Part shown: positions 46,875 to 55,753 of the stretch, in pieces
Position numbering within the stretch: the first letter of the stretch is position 1
How the letters are laid out: each line of letters opens with the position of its first letter
Origin: Hyphomicrobium sp.
GTDB taxonomy: Bacteria > Pseudomonadota > Alphaproteobacteria > Rhizobiales > Hyphomicrobiaceae
Direction: 5' to 3'
NCBI GenBank assembly: GCA_016793445.1
Contig: JAEUME010000016.1
Location: 124,001-188,000, forward strand
Length of the DNA: 64,000 nucleotides
Notes under the pieces: model-generated
Seen by the model: only the letters and a program-made list of their open reading frames with translations
Database searches by the model: none
What the model was told of the DNA's origin: nothing
Position numbers and translations under genes: made by a program

Positions 46875-46892
46875 GGCCGCCCCTTTTTTTTT
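46862..46892 (+). terminator. Rho-independent terminator after mgsC
   Basis: GGGCGGCC (46862-46869) pairs with GGCCGCCC (46875-46882) around a TTTAA loop, followed by C then nine T residues (46884-46892). The mgsC stop codon TAA lies within the loop and stem. It should separate mgsABC from gmaS at least partly. Confidence 0.9.
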
Positions 46893-46950
46893 GGGCGGAA
46901 ACTGAACCCTATAAGCGCTCCAACGCGCAACACGCAACGAGGATAAAACA

Positions 46951-48258
46951 ATGACCCAGAATCTCACCGACTTCGCTAAGGAGCGCGGCGTCAAATACTT
47001 CATGATCTCGTTCACCGACTTGTTCGGCTTTCAGCGCGCCAAGCTGGTCCCCGCTTGCGCGATCGCCGACATGCAGAAGGACGGCGCGGGCTTTGCCGGC
47101 TTTGCCACTTGGCTCGACATGACCCCCGCCCATCCCGACATGCTGGGCGTGCCTGATCCTTCCTCCGTCATCCAACTGCCCTGGAAGAAGGACGTCGCGT
47201 GGGTTGCCGCCGACTGCGTCATGGAAGACAAGCAGGTCAATCAGGCCCCGCGCGTCGTGCTCAAGAAGCAGGCGAAGGAAGCAACCGAGCTCGGCCTCTA
47301 TGTGAAGACAGGCGTCGAATGCGAATTCTTCCTGATCACGCCCGACGGCACAGCAATCTCCGACACATTCGACCAGGCTGCCAAGCCTTGCTATGATCAA
47401 CAGGCTCTGATGCGGCGCTACGACGTGATCGCCGAAATCTCCGACTACATGCTGGAACTCGGCTGGGGCGCCTATCAGAACGATCATGAGGACGCGAACG
47501 GCCAGTTCGAGATGAACTGGAACTTCGACGATTGCCTGACCACCGCCGACCGCCACTCGTTCTTTAAGTTCATGACCCGCTCCGTGGCGGAAAAGCATGG
47601 CCTGCGCGCGACGTTCATGCCCAAGCCGTTCCTCGGTCTGACGGGGTCGGGTTGCCACGCGCACATCTCGGTGTGGGACAAGACGGGCAAGACCAACATG
47701 TTCTATGACCCGGCCGATGAGATCGGCATGTCCAAGCAGGGCTACCACTTCCTCGGCGGCATCATGAAACACGCCGAGGCGCTGTCGGCGATCACCAACC
47801 CGACGGTCAACTCCTACAAGCGCATCAATGCACCGCGTACGACCTCAGGCGCGACGTGGGCACCCAACTCCGTGACCTGGACCGGCAATAACCGCACGCA
47901 CATGGTTCGCGTACCGGGCAAGGGCCGCTTCGAGTTGCGCCTGCCTGACGGCGCGGCCAACCCGTATCTGCTGCAGGCGGTCATCATCGCCGCCGGCCTT
48001 GATGGAATCCGCTCAAAGGCCGATCCCGGCAAGCGACTTGACATCGACATGTACCAGTTGGGCCATACCGTGAAGGACGCCCCGCGCCTTCCACTCAACC
48101 TGCTGGATGCCCTGCGCAACCTTGACGCCGACACGAGCCTCAAGGCAGCCCTCGGCAACGAATTCGCCGACGCCTACATCAAGCTCAAGACTGGCGAGTG
48201 GAACTACTTCGCTTCCCACCTCACCCAGTGGGAGCGCGACCACACGCTGGATTGCTGA
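46951..48258 (+). CDS. gmaS: Gamma-glutamylmethylamide synthetase
   Basis: A 435-residue glutamine-synthetase-fold enzyme (GlnT/GmaS type). Motifs include YFMISFTDLFGFQRAKLVP at about residue 16, HEDANGQFEMNWNF (metal-binding Glu), FMPKPFLGLTGSGCHAHIS and the ATP/glutamate region NRTHMVRVPGKGRFELRLPD in outline. It joins methylamine to glutamate with ATP, giving gamma-glutamylmethylamide for MgsABC. A GAGGA ribosome site precedes the start. It follows the mgsC terminator by about 60 bp, implying its own promoter or read-through, and ends at its own terminator. Confidence 0.93.
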   Translation: MTQNLTDFAKERGVKYFMISFTDLFGFQRAKLVPACAIADMQKDGAGFAGFATWLDMTPAHPDMLGVPDPSSVIQLPWKKDVAWVAADCVMEDKQVNQAPRVVLKKQAKEATELGLYVKTGVECEFFLITPDGTAISDTFDQAAKPCYDQQALMRRYDVIAEISDYMLELGWGAYQNDHEDANGQFEMNWNFDDCLTTADRHSFFKFMTRSVAEKHGLRATFMPKPFLGLTGSGCHAHISVWDKTGKTNMFYDPADEIGMSKQGYHFLGGIMKHAEALSAITNPTVNSYKRINAPRTTSGATWAPNSVTWTGNNRTHMVRVPGKGRFELRLPDGAANPYLLQAVIIAAGLDGIRSKADPGKRLDIDMYQLGHTVKDAPRLPLNLLDALRNLDADTSLKAALGNEFADAYIKLKTGEWNYFASHLTQWERDHTLDC

Positions 48259-48286
48259 TCGGAACGTATCGGCAAGCTTCCTCGTG

Positions 48287-48320
48287 AAAGGCCCCGGAGC
48301 ACGCGCCGGGGCCTTTTTTT
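48287..48320 (+). terminator. Rho-independent terminator after gmaS
   Basis: AAAGGCCCCGG (48287-48297) pairs with CCGGGGCCTTT (48306-48316) around an 8-base loop, ending in a T run to 48320. It is 28 bp after the gmaS stop and closes the methylamine module. Confidence 0.93.
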
Positions 48321-48439
48321 ATCCGTTAAAGATCAAATGTGATTGCGTCTTGCCATGGCCCTGCCGCAACCTATGCTCACAAACGGCGTTGCTCTGCATT
48401 GCCCGGCCCCGGATATCCGCCCTCAATTCTCGACCTTGA

Positions 48440-50176
48440 ATGAGCCAAGACACGAGCGAACAACGCCGCGTTCATGCGATTCTGCCCTACGCGCGAGAGG
48501 CTACGGGCAAGAAGATCACGCAGGCGCACGCCTATGTTCTCTCGGGCCTCATCATCGCCGGGCTTGGCATCTATCATTGGTTCTATGAAGGCTGGCGCGA
48601 GAACATTATCTTCGCGGCCTCGATAACGGCCGCGCTCATAGCAGCCATGACGTTTGCAACGCGCCGTCTGCTCATGTCGGTGGCGACCGTCGCCGCCATC
48701 GTGGCCATGATCGTTGTCGCGGCCGACGTCAAACGGCGCTACATCGAGATGGTGCTGCACGCTTACGATGTCGTTTTTTACCTGACGTCGTGGGCGACGA
48801 TCCGCTTTCTGTGGGTCGATCACCGCGTGTACCTGATCGCGATCGCGGTATCGTTTGCGTTGACCGCGCTCCTGGCGCGCACGCTCTATAGTTGGGACAG
48901 TACCCGCATCTCACGCACCCTCAGCGGCGGATTGCTGGTGATTTTCTCATGCCTCGCGCTTTGGGCGTCCCACGCCAAGGGCGAGCGGCGCAATACCCTA
49001 TTCTATTGGGATAATCTCTATCTCTCTTCGTTCTATGCCTCCTGGTCGGAGACCTTTGAGACGCTGATGAAGGGACAGTTGCTGGAAGCGCTCAAATCGC
49101 AAAAGAAGCCGCTTTTCACGATTCCCGCATCCTGCACGCCTGACGAAAAGCCGCCTCACATTCTTCTCATCCACCAGGAAAGCGTCGTACCGCCCTTCCA
49201 CTTTCCGCAGCTCGACTATGACCGCGCGCTCGATCCGTTCTTCAAGTCCTTTGACGGTCAGGTGCACAAGCTGCGTGTCGAGACGTACGGGGGCGCGTCC
49301 TGGCTCACCGAGTTTTCCGTGCTGGCCGGGGTGTCCACCTACTCATTCGGCGGCATGCGCACGTTTGTGCAATCCCTCATGCAGGGCAAGATCCACGATA
49401 CGCTACCGCAGGCCCTGACGCGGTGCGGCTACGACAATTCCGTCTTCTATCCCGTGCCGAAGGATTTCGTCTCGAACGGCCGCTTCTACGCGGCCGTCGG
49501 CATGCCTCAGATTTTCGACTACAAGGCTCAGGGCGCCACGCGCTTCAACGAGCGCGACAAGTTCTATTACGCCAATGTGCTGACGCAGCTTGAAAAGCAC
49601 ATCGCGACGTCGAACCGTCCGACCTTCAACTTCATCATCACATCGGCCACCCACCTTCCCTATACCTACACTTACGAACCGGAGGTCCAGGTTCCCGGAG
49701 GGGGTGCGGGCACCGATGCGGAAATGAACGAGTATCTGCGCCGCCTTGCCATGGCGAAGATGGACTACGACGAGTTCCGTGCCCAACTGCAGAAGCGTTT
49801 CCCGAACGAGCGCTTTCTCATCGTCCAGTACGGCGATCACCAGCCCGTCGCCACGCGAATCTATCTGGGCTTCGATAAATCGTACGCGGCGGAAGACATG
49901 AAGCTCGACCCGGATTCACCGGGATTTATTACCTATTACTCGGTAGATGGCGTGAACTACACGCCCCCGCCCCTGCCCTCCGTCGATGCGCTCGAAGTAC
50001 CTTATCTGGGTACCCTTCTGCTCAACGAGGCGCGTCTGCCGCTGTCACCCTCTTTTGCCGAGCGCGTTCGGCTGCTTGGCCTGTGCGAGGGGCGCTACTA
50101 CACCTGCGAAAACAAGCGGGAAATTCTTGGATTCCACCGAAGGTTGATAGATAGCGGACTAGTCGAGGCGCGCTAA
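48440..50176 (+). CDS. LTA synthase-like membrane sulfatase/phosphotransferase
   Basis: A 578-residue protein with about five N-terminal membrane spans (within residues 25-185) and a large periplasmic alkaline-phosphatase-fold domain. The catalytic region has ILLIHQESVVPPF, which provides a metal-binding Glu, and TYGGASWLTEFSVLAG, with a probable nucleophile Thr290. NFIITSATHLPYTY and IVQYGDHQPV supply the metal-binding His/Asp residues. Related enzymes (LtaS, EptA, OpgB) transfer phosphoglycerol or phosphoethanolamine to envelope glycans or lipids. In an alphaproteobacterium a glucan- or lipid-modifying role is more likely than teichoic acid synthesis. The substrate is unknown. Confidence 0.8.
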   Translation: MSQDTSEQRRVHAILPYAREATGKKITQAHAYVLSGLIIAGLGIYHWFYEGWRENIIFAASITAALIAAMTFATRRLLMSVATVAAIVAMIVVAADVKRRYIEMVLHAYDVVFYLTSWATIRFLWVDHRVYLIAIAVSFALTALLARTLYSWDSTRISRTLSGGLLVIFSCLALWASHAKGERRNTLFYWDNLYLSSFYASWSETFETLMKGQLLEALKSQKKPLFTIPASCTPDEKPPHILLIHQESVVPPFHFPQLDYDRALDPFFKSFDGQVHKLRVETYGGASWLTEFSVLAGVSTYSFGGMRTFVQSLMQGKIHDTLPQALTRCGYDNSVFYPVPKDFVSNGRFYAAVGMPQIFDYKAQGATRFNERDKFYYANVLTQLEKHIATSNRPTFNFIITSATHLPYTYTYEPEVQVPGGGAGTDAEMNEYLRRLAMAKMDYDEFRAQLQKRFPNERFLIVQYGDHQPVATRIYLGFDKSYAAEDMKLDPDSPGFITYYSVDGVNYTPPPLPSVDALEVPYLGTLLLNEARLPLSPSFAERVRLLGLCEGRYYTCENKREILGFHRRLIDSGLVEAR

Positions 50177-50307
50177 TTACATCACAAAGTAATCGGAAAT
50201 GGCCTGCATATAGTCCGAAATAAATTGCAGGCATGGTGCTGCTTGTTACGCCCCGTTAGGGACTTTTCCGCTACCTTTGGTTGCAGAAACCCAGCCGCGG
50301 CCGACCG

Positions 50308-51162
50308 ATGATTAACGACATAGATGTGTGTGAGATTGGCGATAGCTGGCTCCTGCGCCGGGAAACTGGCTCGTTCAGTCCCCTCCTGGAAAAACTCGTC
50401 ACCGACACCCAGAGCACGGCCTTGCTGACGGCGGCGACCACGAGCGCCGTCAATGCCATGCGCCAGCCAGGTGTTGTGCATACGCCCAGCGAATTACAAA
50501 GCTACCTGCCCGATGCCAACGGCATGGTCTTCGCCATGCGCGTTTTGGAACGTCAGAGCCAATGTCCCCTCTCCGCGACTGCGGCGGTTTCCACATTCGT
50601 CGCAAGTCTTGACCCTGCCCTGGGAGAGATGGAGCGGTATTTCGCTGACGCCAACCTGATTGGCATCGAGCGCGCTGTCGCGTTGCACCAATTCTCCCTG
50701 GCAAATATCTGGCGCCGTGCGGCCTATATCGGTGCACAGGCCGTGGCGGAGCTGGCGCAAGTCAATCAGGCCTGTCTGCCAAGCCTCTATGAGCTAAGCG
50801 CAGGTATTCTCGGCAGACTCCTCAACGCTGCAGCCCAAGGGCAGTCGCCGTGCCTGATGGCCAATGGCCAGCCCTTCCTACCGGCTCTGCCCCAACGGCG
50901 CAGAGCCGCCCGGCGCATCCTCGGCCAGCCGGCCACGGTAACCCTTGATGGGAATACACAGCGCGTTTACGCCCGCGACGTGTCGCAGGGCGGAATTGGA
51001 CTTGAGCAGGTGGAGATAGAATTGCCAGTTGGTGAAATCGCCGTCGTGGCTCTGTCTACGGGGCGGCATTTTGCCGGCTCCGTGGTGTGGAACAAGGCCC
51101 GGCGGGCAGGCATCAGCCTGACGGTCCCACTGGCGCCGAACGATCCCTTGTTGTGGGGTTAA
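50308..51162 (+). CDS. PilZ-domain protein with unrecognised N-terminal domain
   Basis: The ATG at 50308 gives 284 residues; a TTG at 50281 is an alternative. The C-terminal part (about residues 197-284) is a PilZ domain with both c-di-GMP-binding signatures, RRRAARR from residue 197 and DVSQGGIG from Asp224. The first 190 residues are helical, lack membrane spans, and are not recognised. PilZ proteins are c-di-GMP effectors controlling motility or exopolysaccharide. The gene lies 152 bp upstream of the nosP-nahK pair in the same orientation, so a shared NO/c-di-GMP circuit is possible. Confidence 0.8.
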   Translation: MINDIDVCEIGDSWLLRRETGSFSPLLEKLVTDTQSTALLTAATTSAVNAMRQPGVVHTPSELQSYLPDANGMVFAMRVLERQSQCPLSATAAVSTFVASLDPALGEMERYFADANLIGIERAVALHQFSLANIWRRAAYIGAQAVAELAQVNQACLPSLYELSAGILGRLLNAAAQGQSPCLMANGQPFLPALPQRRRAARRILGQPATVTLDGNTQRVYARDVSQGGIGLEQVEIELPVGEIAVVALSTGRHFAGSVVWNKARRAGISLTVPLAPNDPLLWG

Positions 51163-51314
51163 GCCCAACGGCAGCCGTGGCGTTGCCTCCGCCATCGGGC
51201 CATGGCAACTTCTAAGACAGCACTGCTTGAAAGGGTTTCAGCGGCGCCGGCATTCGACCGGCGGCGGGCATTTCATTGTGAACCCGGCGGTGCGCGACGA
51301 GGAACGCCAGACCC

Positions 51315-52487
51315 GTGTCCCACAACCTTCAGTCCACCATGGCCACCTGCGGAATCAAGGTCGCGGCGACATCTCTGTCATCGACGCGCGAGGCGGTGCG
51401 CGCGGTCAGGGCAGAGCTTGGCAACGAACGCTTCCAGCATGTCATTGCATTCTTCTCCATTGAACATGACCCACAGCAGCTCGTCGCCGAGTTCAATGAG
51501 GCCTTTCCCGAGATACCCCTCTCAGGGTGCTCTACGGCAGGAGAATTCGGTCCGCTCGGCATGATGCAGGGCGGCATCGTTGTCATCGCTTTTCCGGAAC
51601 GCGGCTTTCGCGTCTTGAGCGAAGCCATTCCGGACGCCACCGCGCCGGGCCTGGAGCGCGCCACCCAAATCGCACGACGGCTCAAGATCCAGGCGAGCGA
51701 TGGCCATAATCGCGGCGTCATGGGGCAGCTCTTCGCTTTGATGCTGACAGACGGGCTTTCCAATAAGGAGGAGGCTCTTACCGCAGCGGTGCACTGGGGT
51801 CTCGACAATATAGAGTTGATCGGCGGCTCGGCGGGCGATGGCCTCGCCTTCCAGCGCACGGCCCTTGTGCACAACGGGCGTATCGTGCGCGCCAGCGCCC
51901 TGCTTTTTCTCATCGAGAGCGCCTACCCCTTCCGTGTCTTCAAAACGCAGAACTTCGAACCCACGCCGATCAAACTCGTCGTCACCGCCGCCAACACGGA
52001 AAACCGCATCGTCTATGAACTGAACGCAGAACCCGCCGCACGCGAGTACGCCGCCGCAATCGGGCTGATGCCGAATGAACTGGGACCGTTCAGCTTTGCC
52101 TCCTATCCGCTGGTGGTGAAGATCGGCGGCGACTACTACTGCAGATCAATCCGGAACATGAACCCGGATGGCTCGTTGTCGTTTTTCTGCGCCATTGACG
52201 AGGGCTTGGTGTTCACTGTCGCGCGGCCCAGAGACATGGTGAAATCGACGCTCGACACCCTTGACCGGGTAGACCGCGAACTTGGCGGCACCGATCTCAT
52301 CATCGGGTTCGATTGCATTTTGAGGCGGCTTGACGCGGAAAGCCGCCAGGTGCGCCGCAATGTCGACGAGATCTACCGCCGCTTCGGCGTCACCGGATTT
52401 CATACCTACGGCGAACAATACAACGCGATGCACCTCAACCAGACCTTGACCGGCGTCGCTTTCGGCAAGTCGAGCGTGGGGGCCTAG
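51315..52487 (+). CDS. nosP: FIST-domain sensory protein, NosP-like
   Basis: This 390-residue cytoplasmic protein has no signal or span. A GTG at 51315, 11 bp after GAGGAA, is taken as the start; an ATG at 51339 is also possible. It shows an N-terminal FIST domain (LSGCSTAGEFGPLGMMQGG; ALMLTDGLSNKEEAL; IELIGGSAGDGLAFQRT) and FIST_C (EYAAAIGLMPNELG; GFDCILRRLD; GFHTYGEQY). FIST proteins paired with NahK-type kinases are called NosP and bind haem to sense nitric oxide in Pseudomonas, Vibrio and Legionella. It ends 2 bp before the kinase gene, as in those systems. Haem binding here is inferred. Confidence 0.85.
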   Translation: MSHNLQSTMATCGIKVAATSLSSTREAVRAVRAELGNERFQHVIAFFSIEHDPQQLVAEFNEAFPEIPLSGCSTAGEFGPLGMMQGGIVVIAFPERGFRVLSEAIPDATAPGLERATQIARRLKIQASDGHNRGVMGQLFALMLTDGLSNKEEALTAAVHWGLDNIELIGGSAGDGLAFQRTALVHNGRIVRASALLFLIESAYPFRVFKTQNFEPTPIKLVVTAANTENRIVYELNAEPAAREYAAAIGLMPNELGPFSFASYPLVVKIGGDYYCRSIRNMNPDGSLSFFCAIDEGLVFTVARPRDMVKSTLDTLDRVDRELGGTDLIIGFDCILRRLDAESRQVRRNVDEIYRRFGVTGFHTYGEQYNAMHLNQTLTGVAFGKSSVGA

Positions 52488-52489
52488 CC

Positions 52490-53854
52490 ATGCACGAAGC
52501 CTCCAGACCCCCGGTGCGCGTTGATGCTGACGAATTCGAGCGTCGCATCGAAAAGCTGACCAAGATCAACACCGCGCTCATGCAGCGCGTTGAGCGCTCC
52601 ATGGACCAGCAGGCCAACGCGTTCTCGCTGTTTCAGACGGCCATCGGCCTGGAAAACCAGATTCGTGCGCGCACCGAGGAACTGAAGAGCGCGCTCCTGA
52701 AGCTCGAAAAGGCCAACGAAGAACTGGAATCCGCACGCGACGCGGCCGAGCGCGCGAACCGGTCCAAGACGCGGTTCTTCACGGCCGTCGGCCACGATCT
52801 GCTTCAACCGCTGCATGCAGCACGGCTGTCGCTCGGCGAACTCGCTGACGCGCAGCAGCATCTGCCAAATCAGCGGCTCGCCGCCAGTGTCTCGACCTCG
52901 CTCACGGCGATCGAGGATCTTTTGACGTCGATCCTGGATCTCTCCAAACTCGAAGCCGGCATGTTGGTACCCGCGATTCAGCCCATCGCGCTCGGAGCGC
53001 TTTTCGAACAGCTCGTTTCCGGCATTCAACCTATTGCACGGCGCAAGGGACTGTTGCTCAAGTGCCGGCCGGCTCACCAGACAGTCGCGTCCGATCCGCT
53101 GATGCTCCGCCGCATCCTGCAGAACCTTCTCGCCAATGCCACGAATTATACCCAAAAGGGCGGCCTGTTGCTGGCGGCGCGCACACGCGGCGATCATGTC
53201 CGCATCGAAGTCTGGGACACCGGACCTGGCATCTCACCGCAGGAACGTGAGCGCATCTTTGAAGAATTCCAGCGCGGCGTTGCCTCCGAGCGCTCCGGCG
53301 GCACAGGATTCGGCTTGGGACTTTCCATCGTGAAGCGCATGTCGGAAGCCTTGCAGCATCCGCTTGATCTGTGCTCGCGCATGGGTCACGGAACGCGCTT
53401 TGCGATCAGCGTTCCCATATCGGATGCGGCTGCGCCCGCGCCCAGGTCAGGGTTTGAGCTCGCCATCCCTGCCGCGTACGGGCGCATGGACGTCCCCGTC
53501 ATTGTGATCGACAACGACTTGGCGGTGCTGGAAGCGATGCAGTCTCTGTTGAGACGATGGGGTGCAGACGTCCGCTTGGCACGCGATCTTGAAGATATCG
53601 GGGACATTATGGGCAGGGGAGACTTCAAGCCTGCCATCGTGCTCGCCGATTTTCATCTCGACGACGGTATTTGCGGGCTCGATGCCGTCAAACGCATCCG
53701 CGTCCTTCAGAACGAGGACATCCCCGCTATCCTCATCACGGCTGACCGCACAAACGAGACTGCGGAGGCTGCCCAGAAAGAAGGCTGCGAGCTGCTGCAC
53801 AAGCCGGTCAAACCTGCCGAATTGCGTGCCTTGATGCAGCATCTGCTCAAATAG
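52490..53854 (+). CDS. nahK: Soluble hybrid histidine kinase, NahK-like
   Basis: A 454-residue kinase without membrane spans. The N-terminus is a long coiled coil (residues about 15-92, with AFSLFQTAIGLENQIRARTE and KLEKANEELESARDAAERA), typical of NahK. Next is the H-box SKTRFFTAVGHDLLQPLHAAR with His102, then HATPase_c motifs NLLANATNYTQ, DTGPGI and GTGFGLGLSIVKR. A C-terminal receiver domain carries DNDLAV and phospho-acceptor Asp387 in IVLADFHLDD. It lacks its own sensor domain, fitting regulation by the NosP protein encoded 2 bp upstream. In the H-box the residue before His is Gly, where Ser is usual. Confidence 0.88.
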   Translation: MHEASRPPVRVDADEFERRIEKLTKINTALMQRVERSMDQQANAFSLFQTAIGLENQIRARTEELKSALLKLEKANEELESARDAAERANRSKTRFFTAVGHDLLQPLHAARLSLGELADAQQHLPNQRLAASVSTSLTAIEDLLTSILDLSKLEAGMLVPAIQPIALGALFEQLVSGIQPIARRKGLLLKCRPAHQTVASDPLMLRRILQNLLANATNYTQKGGLLLAARTRGDHVRIEVWDTGPGISPQERERIFEEFQRGVASERSGGTGFGLGLSIVKRMSEALQHPLDLCSRMGHGTRFAISVPISDAAAPAPRSGFELAIPAAYGRMDVPVIVIDNDLAVLEAMQSLLRRWGADVRLARDLEDIGDIMGRGDFKPAIVLADFHLDDGICGLDAVKRIRVLQNEDIPAILITADRTNETAEAAQKEGCELLHKPVKPAELRALMQHLLK

Positions 53855-53869
53855 GCGCAGGCGAGCACT

Positions 53870-54550
53870 CTAGCCCTGCTCGTCCTCATCGCCATCCAGA
53901 ATGGTGTCGAAGTCGATCTTCTGCGCCTCGATGACGGCCTGGGTGCGGGAGGCGACGTTGAGCTTGCGAAGTATCTCCGATACGTGCGCCTTTACGGTCG
54001 TTTCCTCGATCTTGAGTTCATGCGCGATCTGCTTGTTGAGCAGACCTTGCCGCAGCATCTTGAGCACGCTGAGCTGTTTGGGAGTCAAGGTTTGCAGGCG
54101 GTGAGCAAGATCATTCTTCGCAGCGGCCGTCTTGACCCTATCGCCTGGCGTATAACCTTTGGGAAGGACGACGGAGCCTTCCATGGCAAGCTTCAAGGCG
54201 CCGGCAAGGTCCTCACGGCTTACGGACTTCGCGATGAAACCGGCCGCACCATAGCTCATGACTTCCTGGATGATGCGCGGATCTTCCAGGGCTGACACCA
54301 CGACGATGGGCATCTTGGGATAAAGACCGCGCAACTCCAGCAAGCCGTCAAAACCACGCGTGCCAGGCATGGAGAGGTCGAGCAGCACCAGATCGAAGCG
54401 GGTCCTGCCCTGCAACTCTGCCTTGGCCGTCTCGATGGAGCTTGCTTCCACCGTCGTCGCCTGGGGCATTGCCGACTTTATGGCGCGCTGCAGGGCCTCG
54501 ATGAAAAGCGGATGATCATCGACGATCAGAAAGTTGCCCGCTCCTGACAC
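53870..54550 (-). CDS. NarL-type response regulator convergent to nahK
   Basis: A 226-residue response regulator: acidic pair in LIVDDHPLFIEAL, phospho-acceptor Asp58 in VLLDLSMPGTRGFDG, switch Lys in GFIAKSVSREDL. A C-terminal LuxR HTH follows (LTPKQLSVLKMLRQGLLNKQ; ETTVKAHVSEILRKLNV). The tail is unusually acidic (DGDEDEQG). It ends 15 bp from nahK in convergent orientation. In related bacteria NahK-type kinases lie next to NarL-type regulators (ErbR/AgmR), so it is a plausible phosphate acceptor. This pairing is inferred. Confidence 0.88.
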   Translation of the reverse strand: MSGAGNFLIVDDHPLFIEALQRAIKSAMPQATTVEASSIETAKAELQGRTRFDLVLLDLSMPGTRGFDGLLELRGLYPKMPIVVVSALEDPRIIQEVMSYGAAGFIAKSVSREDLAGALKLAMEGSVVLPKGYTPGDRVKTAAAKNDLAHRLQTLTPKQLSVLKMLRQGLLNKQIAHELKIEETTVKAHVSEILRKLNVASRTQAVIEAQKIDFDTILDGDEDEQG

Positions 54551-54668
54551 CGTAGCTCTCCTTTGTTTCCTCTTGGTGCGGCTAATTATTTTGCCGCTTT
54601 GTCCGTTATGCTACGCCTGTGACGGGGCGGCCGCCAACCGGGATCGCATCAACCTTAGCGCGCGGCCG

Positions 54669-55541
54669 TCAGAACTCGGCCAGAACGCCCTTGAGATAGT
54701 TGCCATAGTCGTTCTTGGCGTAACGCTGCGCGATCAGCCGCTCCAATTCGCTGGGGGTGATGAACCCCTGGCGGACCGCAATTTCTTCCGGACTGGCAAT
54801 TTTCAGCCCCTGCCTCTTCTCAATTGTCGCCACATAGTTTGCGGCTTCCAGGAGGCTGTCGGGTGTGCCCGTGTCAAACCAAGCAAACCCGCGGCCGAGC
54901 CGTCGCACGTTCAGATCACCGCGCGCGAGATAGGCAGCATTGACACTGGTTATCTCCAGCTCTCCGCGGGCGGACGGCCGCAAGTCCTTTGAAATCGCTA
55001 CGACATCGTTGTCATAGACATAAAGGCCAATCACGGCCCAATTGGACTTTGGTCGCAAGGGCTTTTCTTCAATCGAGGTTGCGCGTCCGGCTGCGTCGAA
55101 GGCAATGACGCCATAGCGCTCGGGATCAGAGACCTGATGGGCGAACACGGTCGCACCGTTGCGGGCCACGAAAGCGTCGGCGACCAGCTCCGACAAGCCG
55201 TGGCCGAAGAAGATGTTATCCCCCAATACCATAGCGCAGGGGTCCTTGCCGATGAACCGCTCTCCTATGATGAAGGCCTGTGCAAGCCCTTCGGGTCGAG
55301 GCTGCTCGGCATAGGAGAGATTGATGCCCCACTGGCGCCCGTCGCCCAGCAAACCGGCAAAATTTGGCAGGTCTCGCGGGGTCGAGATGACCAAGATGTC
55401 GCGCACGCCGCCCAGCATCAGCACCGAGAGGGGATAGTAAATGAGAGGCTTGTCGTACACGGGCAGGATCTGCTTGGAGACGGTCAGCGTCATCGGGTAG
55501 AGGCGGGTCCCGCTGCCGCCCGCTAGAATGATGGCTTTCAT
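54669..55541 (-). CDS. rfbA: Glucose-1-phosphate thymidylyltransferase
   Basis: The start at 55541, preceded on the minus strand by a GGGGGGA ribosome site, gives 290 residues. The signature [16 protein letters not shown] is at the N-terminus, with [18 protein letters not shown], then [27 protein letters not shown] and [17 protein letters not shown]. It makes dTDP-glucose from glucose 1-phosphate and dTTP, the first step to dTDP-L-rhamnose for surface polysaccharide. rfbB, rfbC and rfbD are not in the window. It is divergent from a glycosyltransferase gene. Confidence 0.95.
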   Translation of the reverse strand: MKAIILAGGSGTRLYPMTLTVSKQILPVYDKPLIYYPLSVLMLGGVRDILVISTPRDLPNFAGLLGDGRQWGINLSYAEQPRPEGLAQAFIIGERFIGKDPCAMVLGDNIFFGHGLSELVADAFVARNGATVFAHQVSDPERYGVIAFDAAGRATSIEEKPLRPKSNWAVIGLYVYDNDVVAISKDLRPSARGELEITSVNAAYLARGDLNVRRLGRGFAWFDTGTPDSLLEAANYVATIEKRQGLKIASPEEIAVRQGFITPSELERLIAQRYAKNDYGNYLKGVLAEF

Positions 55542-55753
55542 TTTCCCCCCGCATGTCCCGTTTCTTGGCGCACGTTGGCGACGCGCGTCGTGACGAGCCC
55601 GGAACGTCGCAAAATTCGCCAATAATCACAAGACCAGCGATAAGCTCGCCAGAAACAAGGGCCTATGTTGACCGCGCGTGTGGTGGGGGTTACCGGTTTT
55701 TCCATAAGCCGGCGCGATTTCCCGGCCAAAATGAACGGGGCCGGACCAGCCGC

